A stretch of DNA of 64,000 bases from Aeriscardovia aeriphila. Its GTDB lineage: Bacteria > Actinomycetota > Actinomycetes > Actinomycetales > Bifidobacteriaceae. Each line of letters starts with the position of its first letter. The first letter of the stretch is position 1. The position numbers were made by a program, and so were the translations under genes. The notes below the pieces were generated by a model, which did not search any database, was not told the origin of the DNA, and saw only the letters and a list, made by a program, of their open reading frames with translations. Below are positions 1 through 10,395 of this stretch, one piece after another. The stretch is taken from contig NZ_MWWU01000001.1 in assembly GCF_002259595.1 (NCBI RefSeq), positions 62,001 to 126,000 on the forward strand, given 5' to 3'.

Positions 1-417
1 GAAGCTATGGGCGACCATTTGAAGCTGGTGCGTTTGAATGCGCAGCAGTGGCATGATGAAGTGACGAATGCTCCGGAAGGCAAGATGAAGTACGATATGG
101 CTGCCTTCTTGGATAGTGGTTTGTACACCTTCTCGAAGTTCACGCATGATACGTGGTGGCATTTCGACTCTGTGGAAGCAGATAAGGCGTATGAGGCTGC
201 CAGCACGGCAAAAACGCAAAAAGAGTATGAGCAGCAGATTGATCAGGCTGCTCAGCACTTGCTGGCCAATCAGCCGTGGACGTGGCTCTACCAGATGAAT
301 AGCGTGAGCTTGTGGAAGAAGGGCTTCACTGGTATGCCAACTTCCATGCTGGATGAGTGGGTGGATTTGAGTAACGTCGCTACCACTGGCAGTAGCCCCA
401 GCAGTAGCAGCAAGTAG
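1..417 (+). CDS. ABC transporter solute-binding protein, family 5 (C-terminal fragment)
   Basis: The reading frame is open from the first base, so the start lies outside the window and only the last 138 or so codons are seen. The segment is rich in Trp and Tyr and ends in a Ser-rich tail (SSPSSSSK). The pattern of a short helix pair followed by 'LLANQPWTWLYQMN' resembles the C-terminal lobe of oligopeptide-type (DppA/OppA) extracellular binding proteins, in which a half-by-half 'partner residue' helix is followed by a Pro-Trp loop. The role would be capture of peptides or another solute outside the membrane for an ABC importer. No permease or ATPase gene follows, so it is either the last gene of its operon or a solo binding protein. 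The family call rests on a fragment only. Confidence 0.6.
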   Translation, partial: EAMGDHLKLVRLNAQQWHDEVTNAPEGKMKYDMAAFLDSGLYTFSKFTHDTWWHFDSVEADKAYEAASTAKTQKEYEQQIDQAAQHLLANQPWTWLYQMNSVSLWKKGFTGMPTSMLDEWVDLSNVATTGSSPSSSSK

Positions 418-538
418 CAAGCTGGGCACACCCGCTTCCTTGCGCTCGCCGCGCGCACGCCCCCCCGTACATCCCAGCGTTCTGGGCGCGAGCTCGCGCT
501 AGCGCCACACGTCACAATGCCTTTATAGACTTAAACGC
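418..538. other. Intergenic spacer before valS
   Basis: This short spacer has a C-rich run (cgcccccccg) and a GC-rich palindromic stretch (gcgcgagctcgcgct, 486-500). It may form a weak hairpin downstream of the binding-protein gene. There is no clear Shine-Dalgarno sequence in front of valS. Confidence 0.4.
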
Positions 539-3358
539 ATGGATAAAAACGGTGTGATGCTTGCTGACCTCACCCCACTTCCTGACAAAGTGGGTGTTGA
601 AGGCCTCGAAGATAAGTGGACCGAAAAATGGGCCGCTGAAAAAACTTATGCTTTCGATGGAAACCATCCTCGTGGCGAGGTGTACTCCATCGATACCCCA
701 CCGCCAACTGCTTCTGGCCATCTGCACGTCGGCCATGTGTTCTCCTACACACATACCGACGTGATCGCCCGCTATAAGCGCATGCGCGGTTACGACGTGT
801 TCTACCCGATGGGCTTCGACGACAACGGCCTGCCAACCGAGCGTCGTGTTCAAAACTACTTTGGTGTGCGCGTCGACACATCTCTTCCTTACGACCCGAA
901 CTTTAAGCCACCTTTCCACGGCACTGAAGGCAAGAAGCTGGAAGCTCGCGATCAGGTTCCCTGCTCTCGGCGTAACTTCATCGAACTGTGCGAACAGCTC
1001 GCCACCTCCGATGAGGAACAATTCCGCGACTTGTGGACCAAGATTGGCCTGTCCGTAGATTGGGACCAGGTGTATCACACCATCGGTGAGCGTCCTCGCA
1101 AGGTCGCTCAGAAGGCCTTCCTGCGCAATCTCGCTCGTGGCGAGGTGTACCAGAAGGAAGCTCCTGGCTTGTGGGACGTCACTTTCCAGACGGCCGTTGC
1201 TCAGGCTGAGCTGGAAGCTCGCCCTTACCCGGGCAACTACCACAAGCTGGCCTTCCACAAGGCTGATGGTTCTGGTGACGTGTTCATTGAAACTACTCGT
1301 CCAGAATTGTTGGCTGCTTGCTGCGCTCTGATTGTCAATCCTGATGATGAGCGTTATAAGGACCTTCCTGGTACGAAGGTTCTCTCCCCTGTTTTCGGTG
1401 TGGAAGTTCCTGTTTACGCTCATCCTTCTGCTCAGCCTGATAAGGGCACGGGCGTGGTGATGTGCTGCACCTTTGGTGATACTACTGATGTTCAGTGGTG
1501 GCGTGAGCTTCACCTTCCTACTCGCTCTATCATCATGCGTAATGGTCGCATCAACCCAGAAACCCCTGAGTGGATCACTTCCGACAAGGGCCGCGAAGTG
1601 TACGCAACTTTGGCTGGTAAGACGACCTTCTCTGCTCGTAAGGCAATGGTGGAGGCTCTTCAGGAAACTGGCGAAATGATTGGCGAACCGGTGCCAACCA
1701 TGCGCGAGACGAACTTCTATGAGAAGGGCGAAAAGCCTCTCGAGATTATCACTTCTCGTCAGTGGTACCTCTCCAATGGTGGTACGGACCTTGAGCTTCG
1801 TGACAAGCTGTTGGCTCGTGGCCGTGAGCTCGTTTTCCATCCTGATTTCATGCGTGCTCGCTATGAGAATTGGGTCAATGGTTTGAATTCTGATTGGCTC
1901 ATTTCCCGCCAGCGCTTCTTCGGTGTTCCTTTCCCGCTGTGGTACCCAGTCAAGGACAACGGTGAAGTCGATTATGACCATCCGATCACTCCTGAAGAAA
2001 GTGAACTTCCTGTTGACCCAACCTCGGATACTCCTGCAGGTTTCACAGAGAGCCAGCGCGGCCAGGCGGGCGGCTTTGTAGGCGAATCTGATGTGATGGA
2101 TACGTGGGCAACCTCGTCTCTGACTCCTCAGATCGTCACTCACTGGGATGAGAACGACGGCCTGTATGAAAAGACCTTCCCGATGGATCTGCGCCCTCAG
2201 GGTCAGGACATCATCCGCACCTGGCTGTTCTCCACCATCGTGCGCGCTCAGCTGGAGAATAACTGTCTGCCATGGGCTGATACTGCTCTTTCTGGTTGGA
2301 TTCTTGACCCTGACCACAAGAAGATGAGTAAGTCCAAAGGCAACGTCGTTGTTCCAACTGAACCTATTGATGAGTATGGTGCTGATGCAGTGCGCTACTG
2401 GGCTGCTTCAGCTCGCCTGGGTATGGATGCCACATATGATGTCGGTCAGATGAAGATCGGCCGTCGCTTGGCAATCAAGCTGCTGAACGCTTCAAAGTTC
2501 GTTCTGGCCATTGGCCGCGAGGATGAGAACTTCCATGTGAGCGAACCTGCTCATGTGACGTGGGACCCTTCCAACATCACGAAGCCGCTCGACCGCGCTG
2601 TGATGGCTCGTTTGGGCCGCGTGGTGAAGCAAGCGACGAAGGACCTCGAGAATTACGAGCATTCGAAGGCTCTTGAGACCGTCGAGACTGCTTTCTGGAA
2701 CTTCTGCGACAACTATATCGAGTTGGTGAAGAACCGCGCTTACGGCACGTCTACTTTGGGAAACCAAACCCCGAGTGAAGCCGATATTCTTTCTGCTCGT
2801 ACCACTTTAGGTTTGACGATGGATTGCTTCGTTCGACTCTTCGCTCCATTCCTGCCCTTTGCAACAGAAGAAGTGTGGCATTGGATGCATGAGGGCGAAG
2901 GTTCTGTCCATCGCGCTTCTTGGCCTGAGGCGAGCTTCTACACGGGCATTGCTCTGGGTGTTGCTCCTGAGGTTTTGGACGAGGCTGGTAAGGCTTTGGC
3001 CGCTTTGCGTAAGCTCAAGTCCACCGCTAAGGTGTCGATGAAAACTCCTATTCTTGACGTCACCCTGGGTACCTTGCCTCAAACTGTTGAACAGGTGAAG
3101 GCCTCTTTGGATGACATTATGGAGGCTGGTCGCGTCACTGGTAATCTCAAGCTCAAGGCATTGAGCATTGAGGAGATTCGCACGAAGTTGCGCGAGCAAG
3201 TGGAGCAGGAGCTTGCTGCTAAGCCAAAGAAGGGTAAGAAGGCTGAGCAGGAGGCTCAGCAGGCTCTTGAAGCTGCGGCAAACATTGATGAGAACTCGAA
3301 TGTTCCTCTGCTGGCTGAGAACTCCACCTTGGGTGAGGCTCCAGCTAAGAAGAAGTAA
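539..3358 (+). CDS. valS: Valyl-tRNA synthetase
   Basis: This class I aminoacyl-tRNA synthetase charges tRNA-Val in the cytoplasm. The ATP-binding HIGH motif appears as HLHVGH at about residues 61-66 and the KMSKS loop as KKMSKSKG at about 594-601. Between them lies the editing (CP1) domain, with the ETTRPE element near residue 250 that hydrolyses misacylated Thr-tRNA. The C-terminal part carries the anticodon-binding helical bundle (FCDNYIELVKNRAYG) and a Lys/Glu/Ala-rich tail. At 939 residues it is of normal length for the actinobacterial type. The start at 539 has no strong ribosome-binding site; an in-frame ATG six codons later (557) is possible. A strong hairpin follows the stop. It is transcribed away from the preceding binding-protein gene and appears monocistronic. 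Confidence 0.97.
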   Translation: MDKNGVMLADLTPLPDKVGVEGLEDKWTEKWAAEKTYAFDGNHPRGEVYSIDTPPPTASGHLHVGHVFSYTHTDVIARYKRMRGYDVFYPMGFDDNGLPTERRVQNYFGVRVDTSLPYDPNFKPPFHGTEGKKLEARDQVPCSRRNFIELCEQLATSDEEQFRDLWTKIGLSVDWDQVYHTIGERPRKVAQKAFLRNLARGEVYQKEAPGLWDVTFQTAVAQAELEARPYPGNYHKLAFHKADGSGDVFIETTRPELLAACCALIVNPDDERYKDLPGTKVLSPVFGVEVPVYAHPSAQPDKGTGVVMCCTFGDTTDVQWWRELHLPTRSIIMRNGRINPETPEWITSDKGREVYATLAGKTTFSARKAMVEALQETGEMIGEPVPTMRETNFYEKGEKPLEIITSRQWYLSNGGTDLELRDKLLARGRELVFHPDFMRARYENWVNGLNSDWLISRQRFFGVPFPLWYPVKDNGEVDYDHPITPEESELPVDPTSDTPAGFTESQRGQAGGFVGESDVMDTWATSSLTPQIVTHWDENDGLYEKTFPMDLRPQGQDIIRTWLFSTIVRAQLENNCLPWADTALSGWILDPDHKKMSKSKGNVVVPTEPIDEYGADAVRYWAASARLGMDATYDVGQMKIGRRLAIKLLNASKFVLAIGREDENFHVSEPAHVTWDPSNITKPLDRAVMARLGRVVKQATKDLENYEHSKALETVETAFWNFCDNYIELVKNRAYGTSTLGNQTPSEADILSARTTLGLTMDCFVRLFAPFLPFATEEVWHWMHEGEGSVHRASWPEASFYTGIALGVAPEVLDEAGKALAALRKLKSTAKVSMKTPILDVTLGTLPQTVEQVKASLDDIMEAGRVTGNLKLKALSIEEIRTKLREQVEQELAAKPKKGKKAEQEAQQALEAAANIDENSNVPLLAENSTLGEAPAKKK

Positions 3359-3396
3359 CGCTCAAGATTGTCACGCTGCGTTTTCCCTGCCTGGAA

Positions 3397-3435
3397 AATG
3401 AAAAAGCCGGAGGTTTTTCCTCCGGCTTTTTCATT
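3397..3435. terminator. Bidirectional rho-independent terminator between valS and the surface-protein gene
   Basis: The arms (aatgaaaaagccggagg, 3397-3413, and its exact complement, 3419-3435) flank a five-T loop, with A-runs and T-runs on both sides. It can stop valS on the plus strand and the convergent surface-protein gene on the minus strand. Confidence 0.93.
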
Positions 3436-3446
3436 GTGTTAGCTGA

Positions 3447-6400
3447 TCAGACGCTCATCGCACTGTCGCGACGCCACACAATGATAATCCCAAACATCAG
3501 CGCGGCAAGCAGAAGCGTATAGACTGCTGCGACAACGAGCATTTGCCAATCGCCTGTTGCTGGCATTGTAGCGATCACCGCGCTCTTTTGGTTGACCAGG
3601 GTAACGCTCGTTCCATCAACAGAGCACCCACCTGAGCCCTTCGAACCTTCAGGAGCAGTATTCACACAGGTGATCGTCACTTTTGGTGTCGCCTCCATGG
3701 TGAGATCATCTTCGTTATAGCCCACGCTAATATGCGCTTCCCATGTGGTGTTCTTGTAACCAGGCTGAGCTTTCGTTTCCTTGAGAACATACTCGCCCGC
3801 TGGTATATTCTTCCAGTCGTAATGATCGACATTCGTGTAGGTTTCCGTCTTCGTCACCGAAGAAGACGGAGCAGAAGAATATGTAGACGCATCGCCATCC
3901 CAGCCCTTGAGTGATTCAACGAGTTTAACCTCACTGGCAGCAACAGATTTGCCAAACTGATCGACCTTCTTGAAGGAGAAAGAGCCAAACAGTGTTTTCA
4001 GGCTAGAAGGAACTGATTGCACTGGCGAACGTCCATCCACAGTGAATGCTGCAGCATTCACTGATTGAATAGTTGGGTTGGCCTTTGCCAACAGTGCAGG
4101 ATCATCTTCACCAATATTTTCAGGGATCTGGGTTGGCAAGATCAAACGCACGCGAGAGTAGGCTGGAACATCGCCGAAACTGACACGGAAACTAGTGATG
4201 CCATCCCAAGGAATAGTCGGATCATCCATCGTCGTATCCACTCGAGTGATGCTCGAGTCGGCACTGGACGCATCCCATGTCATTCCTGTTGCACGAGGGT
4301 CGGTGGTGTAGCGAATGTTCAGTTTCGACAAGTCGTAGTCGGTCGTCTTTCCCGTTTGGAAATTGTAGAGAACAGCAGTAACCTTTCCTGCCAATCTGAC
4401 GGGGAATTGTGTACCTCGAGCTTGACCGTTCACCAGCATCACGTCGCCGACATTGGGAACAGTGTCGAACATTTGCAGATCTTTACGAACAACAGAGCTG
4501 CCATTGTTGTAGGACAGTGCCCAGTAAACCGTTCTTCCTGGAACGATCGTCATGCTCGTTTCACCCAAACCTTGAGAGGCGTGAGCAGCAGGATAGCTTC
4601 CGTACAAGCTCTTGATGAAGGAATCACCTTCTGCAGTCAACGTCGTGTACGAGCCCATGGAGAACACAATGTTCTTATTCGGGCCAAAGTGCATTGTGTC
4701 CTCAATGGTGTTGGAGTCGTCCTGAACAGGGGCGTTATCCGCTGTGAAGAAGGCTGGAACCTTATTCGCACCATTTCCCGAGAAGGACTGAGAGAAGTCT
4801 ACCTTACCGTTGACTTCAATCCACATTGTGCCTGAAGGGTAGAGGGAGAATGCTTTTTTGGCTGCATCTTGGTTGATGTGGAAGATCAAAAAGTCCTGAC
4901 CAGTACCCCTGTAGTTTTCCACTTTCTCCCAGCTGCTGACAAAGGTGCTATTCCATGTTCCTGGCAAACCATCGGCATTCTGGTTATGAGTTCCCGTCAT
5001 CGTAAAACCAGGGGGGATTGGGGCGAGAACGCGGAGGTCTTTGTAATCCTTCTCTGGGTCGAGGAAGGCTCGCACTGCGTAAACGAGAAGAGGATCGCTG
5101 CCATCCTTCGTCAGATTAGAGTTAAAGGCCCATGCATTCAGCACGAGCTTTTCTGGGGCAGGGGCTAGCAGATGTGTTTCTGCTCTCGACCAGCCAAACA
5201 GAGTGGAGGTTTTATGTGTCGAGAAGTAGCCAGCAGACAAATCAGCATTATTGACAAAAGTGTTATTCGTTGTTGTCACTGAGTCATAGTTGATAGCAGA
5301 AGGGTCTTTCCATTGAGTTTGGAAAAGCGCGTTGATCTGTTCACCGTAGTTGAGCGCATAAGTCTTGGGGACAACAATTTGCGCAGAAACATAGGTTTTT
5401 GACGTGTCAAATGTCAGCGCATTACTCACCGTTTTATCTGCCGACCAAGTCAGCGGGTAGGTATCTTCATGGCCATCTTCAGTACGCGCAACGACAACGG
5501 TTTGCCCAGCATCAGCTAGTGTAGTGAGATTCGGCCACCAGTATTGTCCGCGCGGGCGAACATACAGCTGGTCGAGTCCAGTTATTTTGAAGCGAGAATC
5601 ATTAGTAACAGCTTTGCCTTGCCCATCCGTGATGGAGCGGTCAGAAAGAACGATATTCGTTGCAGCGACATTCGACGTATTCGACCAGCGCACAGTCCAC
5701 TGCAAAGGTATGTTCTTGTGTGCGGAGGTTTGAGTGAAATCGCTCGGAGCAAACTTTTCTGGGCCTGCCGACTTGATGAAACCGCCAACCACAACGGTCT
5801 GCGGCGAGCTAGCAATATTCGTCCGCTGAACTACCGTATCTGCAGGATTATTGGCGTAAGCGTCGATATATGCCTTATTGACAATCTGAGTGGATGGGTC
5901 TCCATCAGTTACGCCGGTCAAAGGCAGGTAGGGAAAAGTCAAGCCAATGGAATACTGTGGCAAAGAGCGATCCAAGCTATGCATTACAGCAATTTCGTTG
6001 TACTTGTCATTGCTCTCATCTGCACGGAAGCATGCTGTCGTACCATCTGGGGAAAGCTTCCACCCATCGGCCTGCGATTGGCGCGACAATTGCGCCGTGT
6101 GCTGCTGGCCATCAGCGCCTATGTAGGTAGGCAGAATATCGCAAATATCATATTTGCTCACTCGGCGAAGGTTACTGCCGTTAGTAATAGAGAAGTTGAA
6201 GATCACCGGAGCAAGATCATCGGGGCTAATATATTTCACCCCATCTACTGTTGTCGCGTACGTAGTTGCACCCTGTTGGGTTCGTGGCCCGTTGAGGCTC
6301 AGCTGCGGGGTAGGGTACGCATAGGTGACGGCCAGGGTATCTTTTCCTGCAGTTTGAGCTTGTTGGTCAGAAGAATACGACACTGAGATTGGCAGGCGAT

Positions 6401-6902
6401 AGTCGAGGGGAACATCCGTTCCCCATGCCACGGAAACTGGAATTACCACACTGGACGTGGCATCATAGGTAGGCCAGGTGATGGTAAATGTCCAGTTGCC
6501 TTGAGCATCTTTCACAGGAGTGGAAATGGTATGCGGGCCACCCCATTGATCAGAGAAACCTGGGATGTTCGGCGCTTGAACGGAGTCGCCAGGCATGGTA
6601 ACGGTGACGCGATAATTGGTCGGGTTTTTCTGACCTTGAGAATTGACACGAATATAGAACTTGAAACCTGTTTGAACAGATTGTTCGGAAACTTGCGTAT
6701 GCGCGTCCAGCGACACACCGGATGCCACATAGTAATCAGGATCATCAGTGACAGCGTGCGCGAAGGAAGCAGAAGAGAAAGCCACCATGGCTGCCATAGC
6801 GAGCGCAATCAGCAGTGCAATGAGCTTGCGCATTCTGAATTGATGCTTGTTGCGTACAGGCATTAGCCTTTGTACCACGTTTCTCACCTTCTTCTGGCTC
6901 AT
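3447..6902 (-). CDS. Cell-wall-anchored surface protein with Cna-B/SpaA-type domain
   Basis: This predicted 1151-residue secreted adhesin has a long basic N-region followed by a hydrophobic signal segment (residues 24-50, ending SFAHA). The middle is a long series of beta-rich, Thr/Ser/Asn/Asp-rich repeats of DUF11/isopeptide type. Residues about 970-1075 form a Cna-B (SpaA-like) domain with the diagnostic 'FKKVD..G' start and 'YVLKETKAQPGY' end; the Lys of the first and the Glu of the second normally form an intramolecular isopeptide bond. The C-terminus has MPATG (about 1112-1116), a hydrophobic helix and a WRR tail, which is a sortase sorting signal with Met in place of the usual Leu. No sortase or partner pilin gene is adjacent, so a housekeeping sortase probably anchors it. 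An inner start at 6833 (MRKLIALL) is the alternative. Confidence 0.85.
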   Translation of the reverse strand: MSQKKVRNVVQRLMPVRNKHQFRMRKLIALLIALAMAAMVAFSSASFAHAVTDDPDYYVASGVSLDAHTQVSEQSVQTGFKFYIRVNSQGQKNPTNYRVTVTMPGDSVQAPNIPGFSDQWGGPHTISTPVKDAQGNWTFTITWPTYDATSSVVIPVSVAWGTDVPLDYRLPISVSYSSDQQAQTAGKDTLAVTYAYPTPQLSLNGPRTQQGATTYATTVDGVKYISPDDLAPVIFNFSITNGSNLRRVSKYDICDILPTYIGADGQQHTAQLSRQSQADGWKLSPDGTTACFRADESNDKYNEIAVMHSLDRSLPQYSIGLTFPYLPLTGVTDGDPSTQIVNKAYIDAYANNPADTVVQRTNIASSPQTVVVGGFIKSAGPEKFAPSDFTQTSAHKNIPLQWTVRWSNTSNVAATNIVLSDRSITDGQGKAVTNDSRFKITGLDQLYVRPRGQYWWPNLTTLADAGQTVVVARTEDGHEDTYPLTWSADKTVSNALTFDTSKTYVSAQIVVPKTYALNYGEQINALFQTQWKDPSAINYDSVTTTNNTFVNNADLSAGYFSTHKTSTLFGWSRAETHLLAPAPEKLVLNAWAFNSNLTKDGSDPLLVYAVRAFLDPEKDYKDLRVLAPIPPGFTMTGTHNQNADGLPGTWNSTFVSSWEKVENYRGTGQDFLIFHINQDAAKKAFSLYPSGTMWIEVNGKVDFSQSFSGNGANKVPAFFTADNAPVQDDSNTIEDTMHFGPNKNIVFSMGSYTTLTAEGDSFIKSLYGSYPAAHASQGLGETSMTIVPGRTVYWALSYNNGSSVVRKDLQMFDTVPNVGDVMLVNGQARGTQFPVRLAGKVTAVLYNFQTGKTTDYDLSKLNIRYTTDPRATGMTWDASSADSSITRVDTTMDDPTIPWDGITSFRVSFGDVPAYSRVRLILPTQIPENIGEDDPALLAKANPTIQSVNAAAFTVDGRSPVQSVPSSLKTLFGSFSFKKVDQFGKSVAASEVKLVESLKGWDGDASTYSSAPSSSVTKTETYTNVDHYDWKNIPAGEYVLKETKAQPGYKNTTWEAHISVGYNEDDLTMEATPKVTITCVNTAPEGSKGSGGCSVDGTSVTLVNQKSAVIATMPATGDWQMLVVAAVYTLLLAALMFGIIIVWRRDSAMSV

Positions 6903-7533
6903 TCACCCGTTGTACCCATTTGACGTTCAACAGTGTTCGCCCCTCTGTTGCGCGTGAGCTCTTCACACAGATGGTTCGCGTGCGCCCATTCTGTACCCTG
7001 TCAGCCTTATATCAGTGCGTGCAACACTGTTATCTCTCATCTTCCGGGCAGAGGACGGCATACTGTCACATCTCTCAACAGTATTCAGTCTATCACGCGC
7101 TCTACTCATTCTGCACAGCATGTATTTGTTTCTTTCATTCCGCGAGAAACAGGAAAAAGATGACAATAATTTGTGGCACTGTACTATGCCACAGTGATAA
7201 TCTAAACGGCGCTTCTGAGAGAATTCAGAAAATATGAAAAGTTTTTGATAAAAGACGAATGCTGTTCTTTCCTTGGCTTCTTTTTCAAAACGCCAGAATT
7301 TATTCTTCTTGCCCAAAAAAAACAAAAGCACATTAGAATGACAGTGTGCGATGAACGATAGCCATCACACACTGTCTGTTCAATGGGGAGCGGATGCTTC
7401 GGGCTCGTGAGAGGGAACCCTCTTGCGAGCCCTTGCTTTTACCACATGTTCTCGCTGCACGATCGATGTTGTTGCTTTTCACGAGCACTCGCTTGCTATC
7501 ACGCTCTCTTTTCTATCGCTCTGTTTTCTTAAC
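6903..7533. other. Long intergenic region with two hairpins, no gene recognised
   Basis: About 630 bases separate the divergent-facing surface gene and the end of rho. It is A/T-rich around 7100-7330 and probably contains the surface-gene promoter on the minus strand. Two hairpins lie near its end: 7340-7353 with 7363-7376 (gacagtgtgcgatg and its near complement), and 7401-7415 with 7418-7432, the latter followed by ttgctttt on the plus strand. Open frames in this stretch lack ribosome-binding sites and protein-like composition. Confidence 0.5.
7401..7441 (+). terminator. Hairpin with T-rich tail
   Basis: The arms gggctcgtgagaggg and ccctcttgcgagccc pair except for two central mismatches, with a two-base loop, and are followed by ttgctttt. 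No plus-strand gene ends just before it, so it may end an unrecognised transcript or guard against read-through. Confidence 0.5.
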
Positions 7534-7566
7534 AAAAAGGCCGCCCGAAGGCGGCCCGATGATTTT
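7534..7566 (-). terminator. rho gene terminator
   Basis: The stem ggccgcc (7539-7545) / ggcggcc (7550-7556) with a cgaa loop is followed, read on the minus strand, by a five-T run. It lies about 60 bases downstream of the rho stop codon. Confidence 0.9.
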
Positions 7567-7623
7567 TTATCCTCAGGAACGCAGCTTGTCTGCGTTCACT
7601 CGCGGTGACAATCTTGAGCGATA

Positions 7624-9996
7624 TTACTGCTTACCCAACTGCTGGTTAAGCTGAGCACCTTGAGCGCCCATGTTAGCCACAAGCTGAGCATAGAACTCGC
7701 GGTTTGTCGCCGTCTTCTTCAAACGAGGAACAAGCTGAGAGTAAGCCTGCTCAGCTTCCATACCACCGAAGAGACGACGCAGGCGGTACGTCACCGCCAG
7801 CTCATCGGCAGGAGTGATGAGCTCCTCACGGCGAGTGCCAGAAGCGTTGATATCCACTGCTGGGAACATACGCTTATCAGCCAGATCGCGCGAAAGGCGA
7901 AGCTCCATGTTGCCAGTGCCCTTGAACTCCTCGAAAATGACCTCATCCATCTTCGAACCAGTCTCCACCAAAGCGGAGGCAATAATCGTCAGAGAACCTC
8001 CATTTTCAATGTTGCGAGCTGCACCAAAGAATCGCTTCGGCGGGTAGAGAGCTTGAGCGTCCACACCACCCGAGAGAACACGGCCGGAGGCAGGCATAGC
8101 AATGTTGTATGCGCGAGCCAAGCGCGTCATGGAATCGAGGAGCACGACGACATCCTGGCCCAACTCGACCAAACGCTTAGCACGTTCAATTGCCAGTTCA
8201 GCAACTGTCGTGTGGTCAGAAGCTGGCTTATCGAAGGTAGAGCTGATCACCTCACCATGAACCGTACGCTGCATATCGGTCACTTCCTCCGGCCGTTCGT
8301 CGACGAGGACAACCATGATATGGCACTCCGGGTTATTTTCATGAATGGCGTTGGCGATGGACTGCAACGTGATCGTCTTACCAGCCTTTGGCGGGGAAAC
8401 GATCAAACCGCGCTGACCCTTGCCAATAGGAGAAACAATGTCCATCATGCGGCCAATCAGCTTGTTCGAGCTCGTCTCCATCTTCAAACGCTGCTGCGGG
8501 TAAATTGGGGTGAGCTTGTTGAAGTCTGGCCTGTTCTGAGCCTCTTCCACACTCAAACCATTGATCTGAGTGATGGCCTGCAATGGCACGAACTTCTGAC
8601 GAGAGTTGTGGTAGTCATTGCTCTGCGGGGAGCGAATAAGGCCACGAACGGCATCGCCCTTACGCAAGCCATACTTGCGAACATGACCCATGGAAACGTA
8701 GACATCGTTAGCACCCGGCAAATATCCCGATGTACGAATGAAGGCGTAGGAATCCATGAGGTCAACGATGCCGGCCACTTCGACCATTGCTGGTTCTTGT
8801 GGCTGCTCGGCTGCGTCCTGATAATCTCGAGCGTCCTGCTCTTCGTTGTTTTCCGTGCGCTCGTAACGCTGAGAAGAGGCGTTGTCATTGCGGTCAGTGC
8901 GGGTGCGGCGACGGTTGTTGTCGCGAGAGTCGCGCGTATCGTGACGATCAGCCTGGCGAGCGTTGCGACGGGCGAAGCGGGAGTTGCGGCGAGAATACTG
9001 GGTATCCTCCTCTTCTGAACTGTCGTCAGTGACGCGAACGGTGCGGATCACTGTCGCTTCGTCATTCTCCTCGTTGCGGTAGTCGCGACGGCGTGGACGG
9101 CGGTTGCCGTCTTCCTCCTCGTTATTGGCGTTCGAGGAGTTGTTCTGAGCGTTACCAGAACGGTCAGGCAAGGAAGCCAAAATGTCATCCAAGCTGTGGC
9201 GAGGTGCACCAGCAGAGCGAGTCACGCGGCCACCTTGGCGGCGAATGGATGGACGACCAGTTTCACGGCCTTGAGGAAGGGTGATGCCCAGGTCGAGGTT
9301 TTCAATGCCCTCTGCCTTGTCGTGGTGCAATTCGCCGAGGGACTCGTGCAGATCAGGCAGCTGGGAAGCGTTGCGATCCGCGCGATTTTGGCGCTCGTCA
9401 CGCTCGTTGCGATCCGCGCGCTCAGTACGGGAGTTGCGCTCGTCATGCTCGGAACGCTCGCGCTCATTGCGAGAGTCGGTACCCCCGTCGTCGCGCAGGC
9501 GTGGACGGTGCTCGAAGCGGCCATTCTGCTGGCGGTAGATATGCGGTGGCTGGTGCTCCTCGCTACGCTCCGAGTTTTCTCCGCCTTGCTCTTCATGGTT
9601 ATTCTTGTCGGAAGCGTGTGAAGAAGAACGACGAGCATCGTTGCTGGCGCTCTCCTGTGCTACACGCTGAATGCTGCGCTCGAGGTCATCGAGAAGATGA
9701 GTGCCGAAGGCGAGTTCTTCACGCTCTTTAGCTTCACGCGCATCGTTCTCACGTTCTTCGCGTTCGCGGGCCTCTTGGCGGGCTTGCAGCACAGCCTTGG
9801 TAGAACCTGGCTTGCGGCCGCGGCGAATTTCACCCACAGTCACGCCTGCTGGTGCTGGGCCGCCGCTGCGTGCGGCTTCCAAGGTTGCAACAAGTTGAGG
9901 CTTACGCATGGTTGAAACGCCACGAATGCCCATCTGACGAGCGACCTGCTTGAGGTCGGTGAGCTTCATATCTGCGAAATTCTGGGCTGCTGCCAC
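7624..9996 (-). CDS. rho: Transcription termination factor Rho
   Basis: Rho is the hexameric RNA-dependent ATPase/helicase that ends transcription. The N-terminal Rho_N/SAP-like helical domain ([16 protein letters not shown]) is followed by a very large low-complexity insert, about residues 75-400, rich in Arg, Asn, Asp and Glu, which is typical of actinobacterial Rho. The CSD-like RNA-binding domain starts near 400 ([20 protein letters not shown]). The ATPase core has the P-loop at about 530-545 ([12 protein letters not shown]), Walker B ([14 protein letters not shown]) and the R-loop. I place the start at a GTG (9996) because it has GAAAGG six bases upstream and begins [17 protein letters not shown]; frames further upstream have no family similarity. 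That gives 790 residues. A promoter is visible about 110 bases upstream. Confidence 0.95.
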   Translation of the reverse strand: MAAAQNFADMKLTDLKQVARQMGIRGVSTMRKPQLVATLEAARSGGPAPAGVTVGEIRRGRKPGSTKAVLQARQEAREREERENDAREAKEREELAFGTHLLDDLERSIQRVAQESASNDARRSSSHASDKNNHEEQGGENSERSEEHQPPHIYRQQNGRFEHRPRLRDDGGTDSRNERERSEHDERNSRTERADRNERDERQNRADRNASQLPDLHESLGELHHDKAEGIENLDLGITLPQGRETGRPSIRRQGGRVTRSAGAPRHSLDDILASLPDRSGNAQNNSSNANNEEEDGNRRPRRRDYRNEENDEATVIRTVRVTDDSSEEEDTQYSRRNSRFARRNARQADRHDTRDSRDNNRRRTRTDRNDNASSQRYERTENNEEQDARDYQDAAEQPQEPAMVEVAGIVDLMDSYAFIRTSGYLPGANDVYVSMGHVRKYGLRKGDAVRGLIRSPQSNDYHNSRQKFVPLQAITQINGLSVEEAQNRPDFNKLTPIYPQQRLKMETSSNKLIGRMMDIVSPIGKGQRGLIVSPPKAGKTITLQSIANAIHENNPECHIMVVLVDERPEEVTDMQRTVHGEVISSTFDKPASDHTTVAELAIERAKRLVELGQDVVVLLDSMTRLARAYNIAMPASGRVLSGGVDAQALYPPKRFFGAARNIENGGSLTIIASALVETGSKMDEVIFEEFKGTGNMELRLSRDLADKRMFPAVDINASGTRREELITPADELAVTYRLRRLFGGMEAEQAYSQLVPRLKKTATNREFYAQLVANMGAQGAQLNQQLGKQ

Positions 9997-10104
9997 AACA
10001 CACCTTTCATGGACTTTTACCACGTGTATACACGGGTAGAGTCGTAATAAAAGAATTGGAAAGTTGAAAAGAGCCGAAACACTACAGCTCATATCACTGC
10101 TCTG

Positions 10105-10134
10105 AGTATATTCCAGCCTCTACCCTAACGGCAA
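10105..10134 (-). promoter_or_regulatory. Candidate sigma-70-type promoter of rho
   Basis: Read on the minus strand there is TTGCCG (10134-10129), an 18-base spacer and TATACT (10110-10105). The leader to the GTG start of rho would be about 100 bases, which leaves room for the autoregulation often seen for rho. This is a match by eye only. Confidence 0.5.
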
Positions 10135-10267
10135 GCAAAACGCCCGATGCTCAACAATTTCGCCATGAACCGCTTCAGATGAGTATGCGGCGGCACGGTG
10201 ACACGGCGGCACAGCAGCATTAGCGGCCCGCGGCACGGTGCCCCCCCCACCGAAGAACCTCCGGGCA

Positions 10268-10306
10268 AACAAAACCGCGGTGCAAGCCGAAGCTTGCACC
10301 GCGGTT
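10268..10306 (-). terminator. pgi terminator
   Basis: A perfect 15-base stem (aaccgcggtgcaagc, 10273-10287, with 10292-10306) closes a cgaa tetraloop. Read on the minus strand, it is followed by TTTTGTTTG. It lies downstream of pgi. Confidence 0.9.
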
Positions 10307-10395
10307 CAGGTTGTGAAGCAACTTCACAGCTGAAGCGTCATGAGTTTGTCATGAGTTCACCATGCATTCACACACGCGCATCAGCGGGCGCACAC

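Noticed and set aside
418-538. T-box leader before valS
   Set aside because: No T-box (TGGNACCGCG-like) element or specifier hairpin is visible.
512-2317. A 601-codon open frame on the minus strand opposite valS
   Set aside because: It overlaps a clear synthetase in the opposite frame, has no family motif or ribosome-binding site, and is a by-product of codon bias.
6903-7533. Small genes in the long intergenic region
   Set aside because: Frames lack ribosome-binding sites, and their composition is not protein-like.
7660-9018. A 452-codon open frame opposite rho
   Set aside because: Shadow of the low-complexity rho insert and ATPase core.
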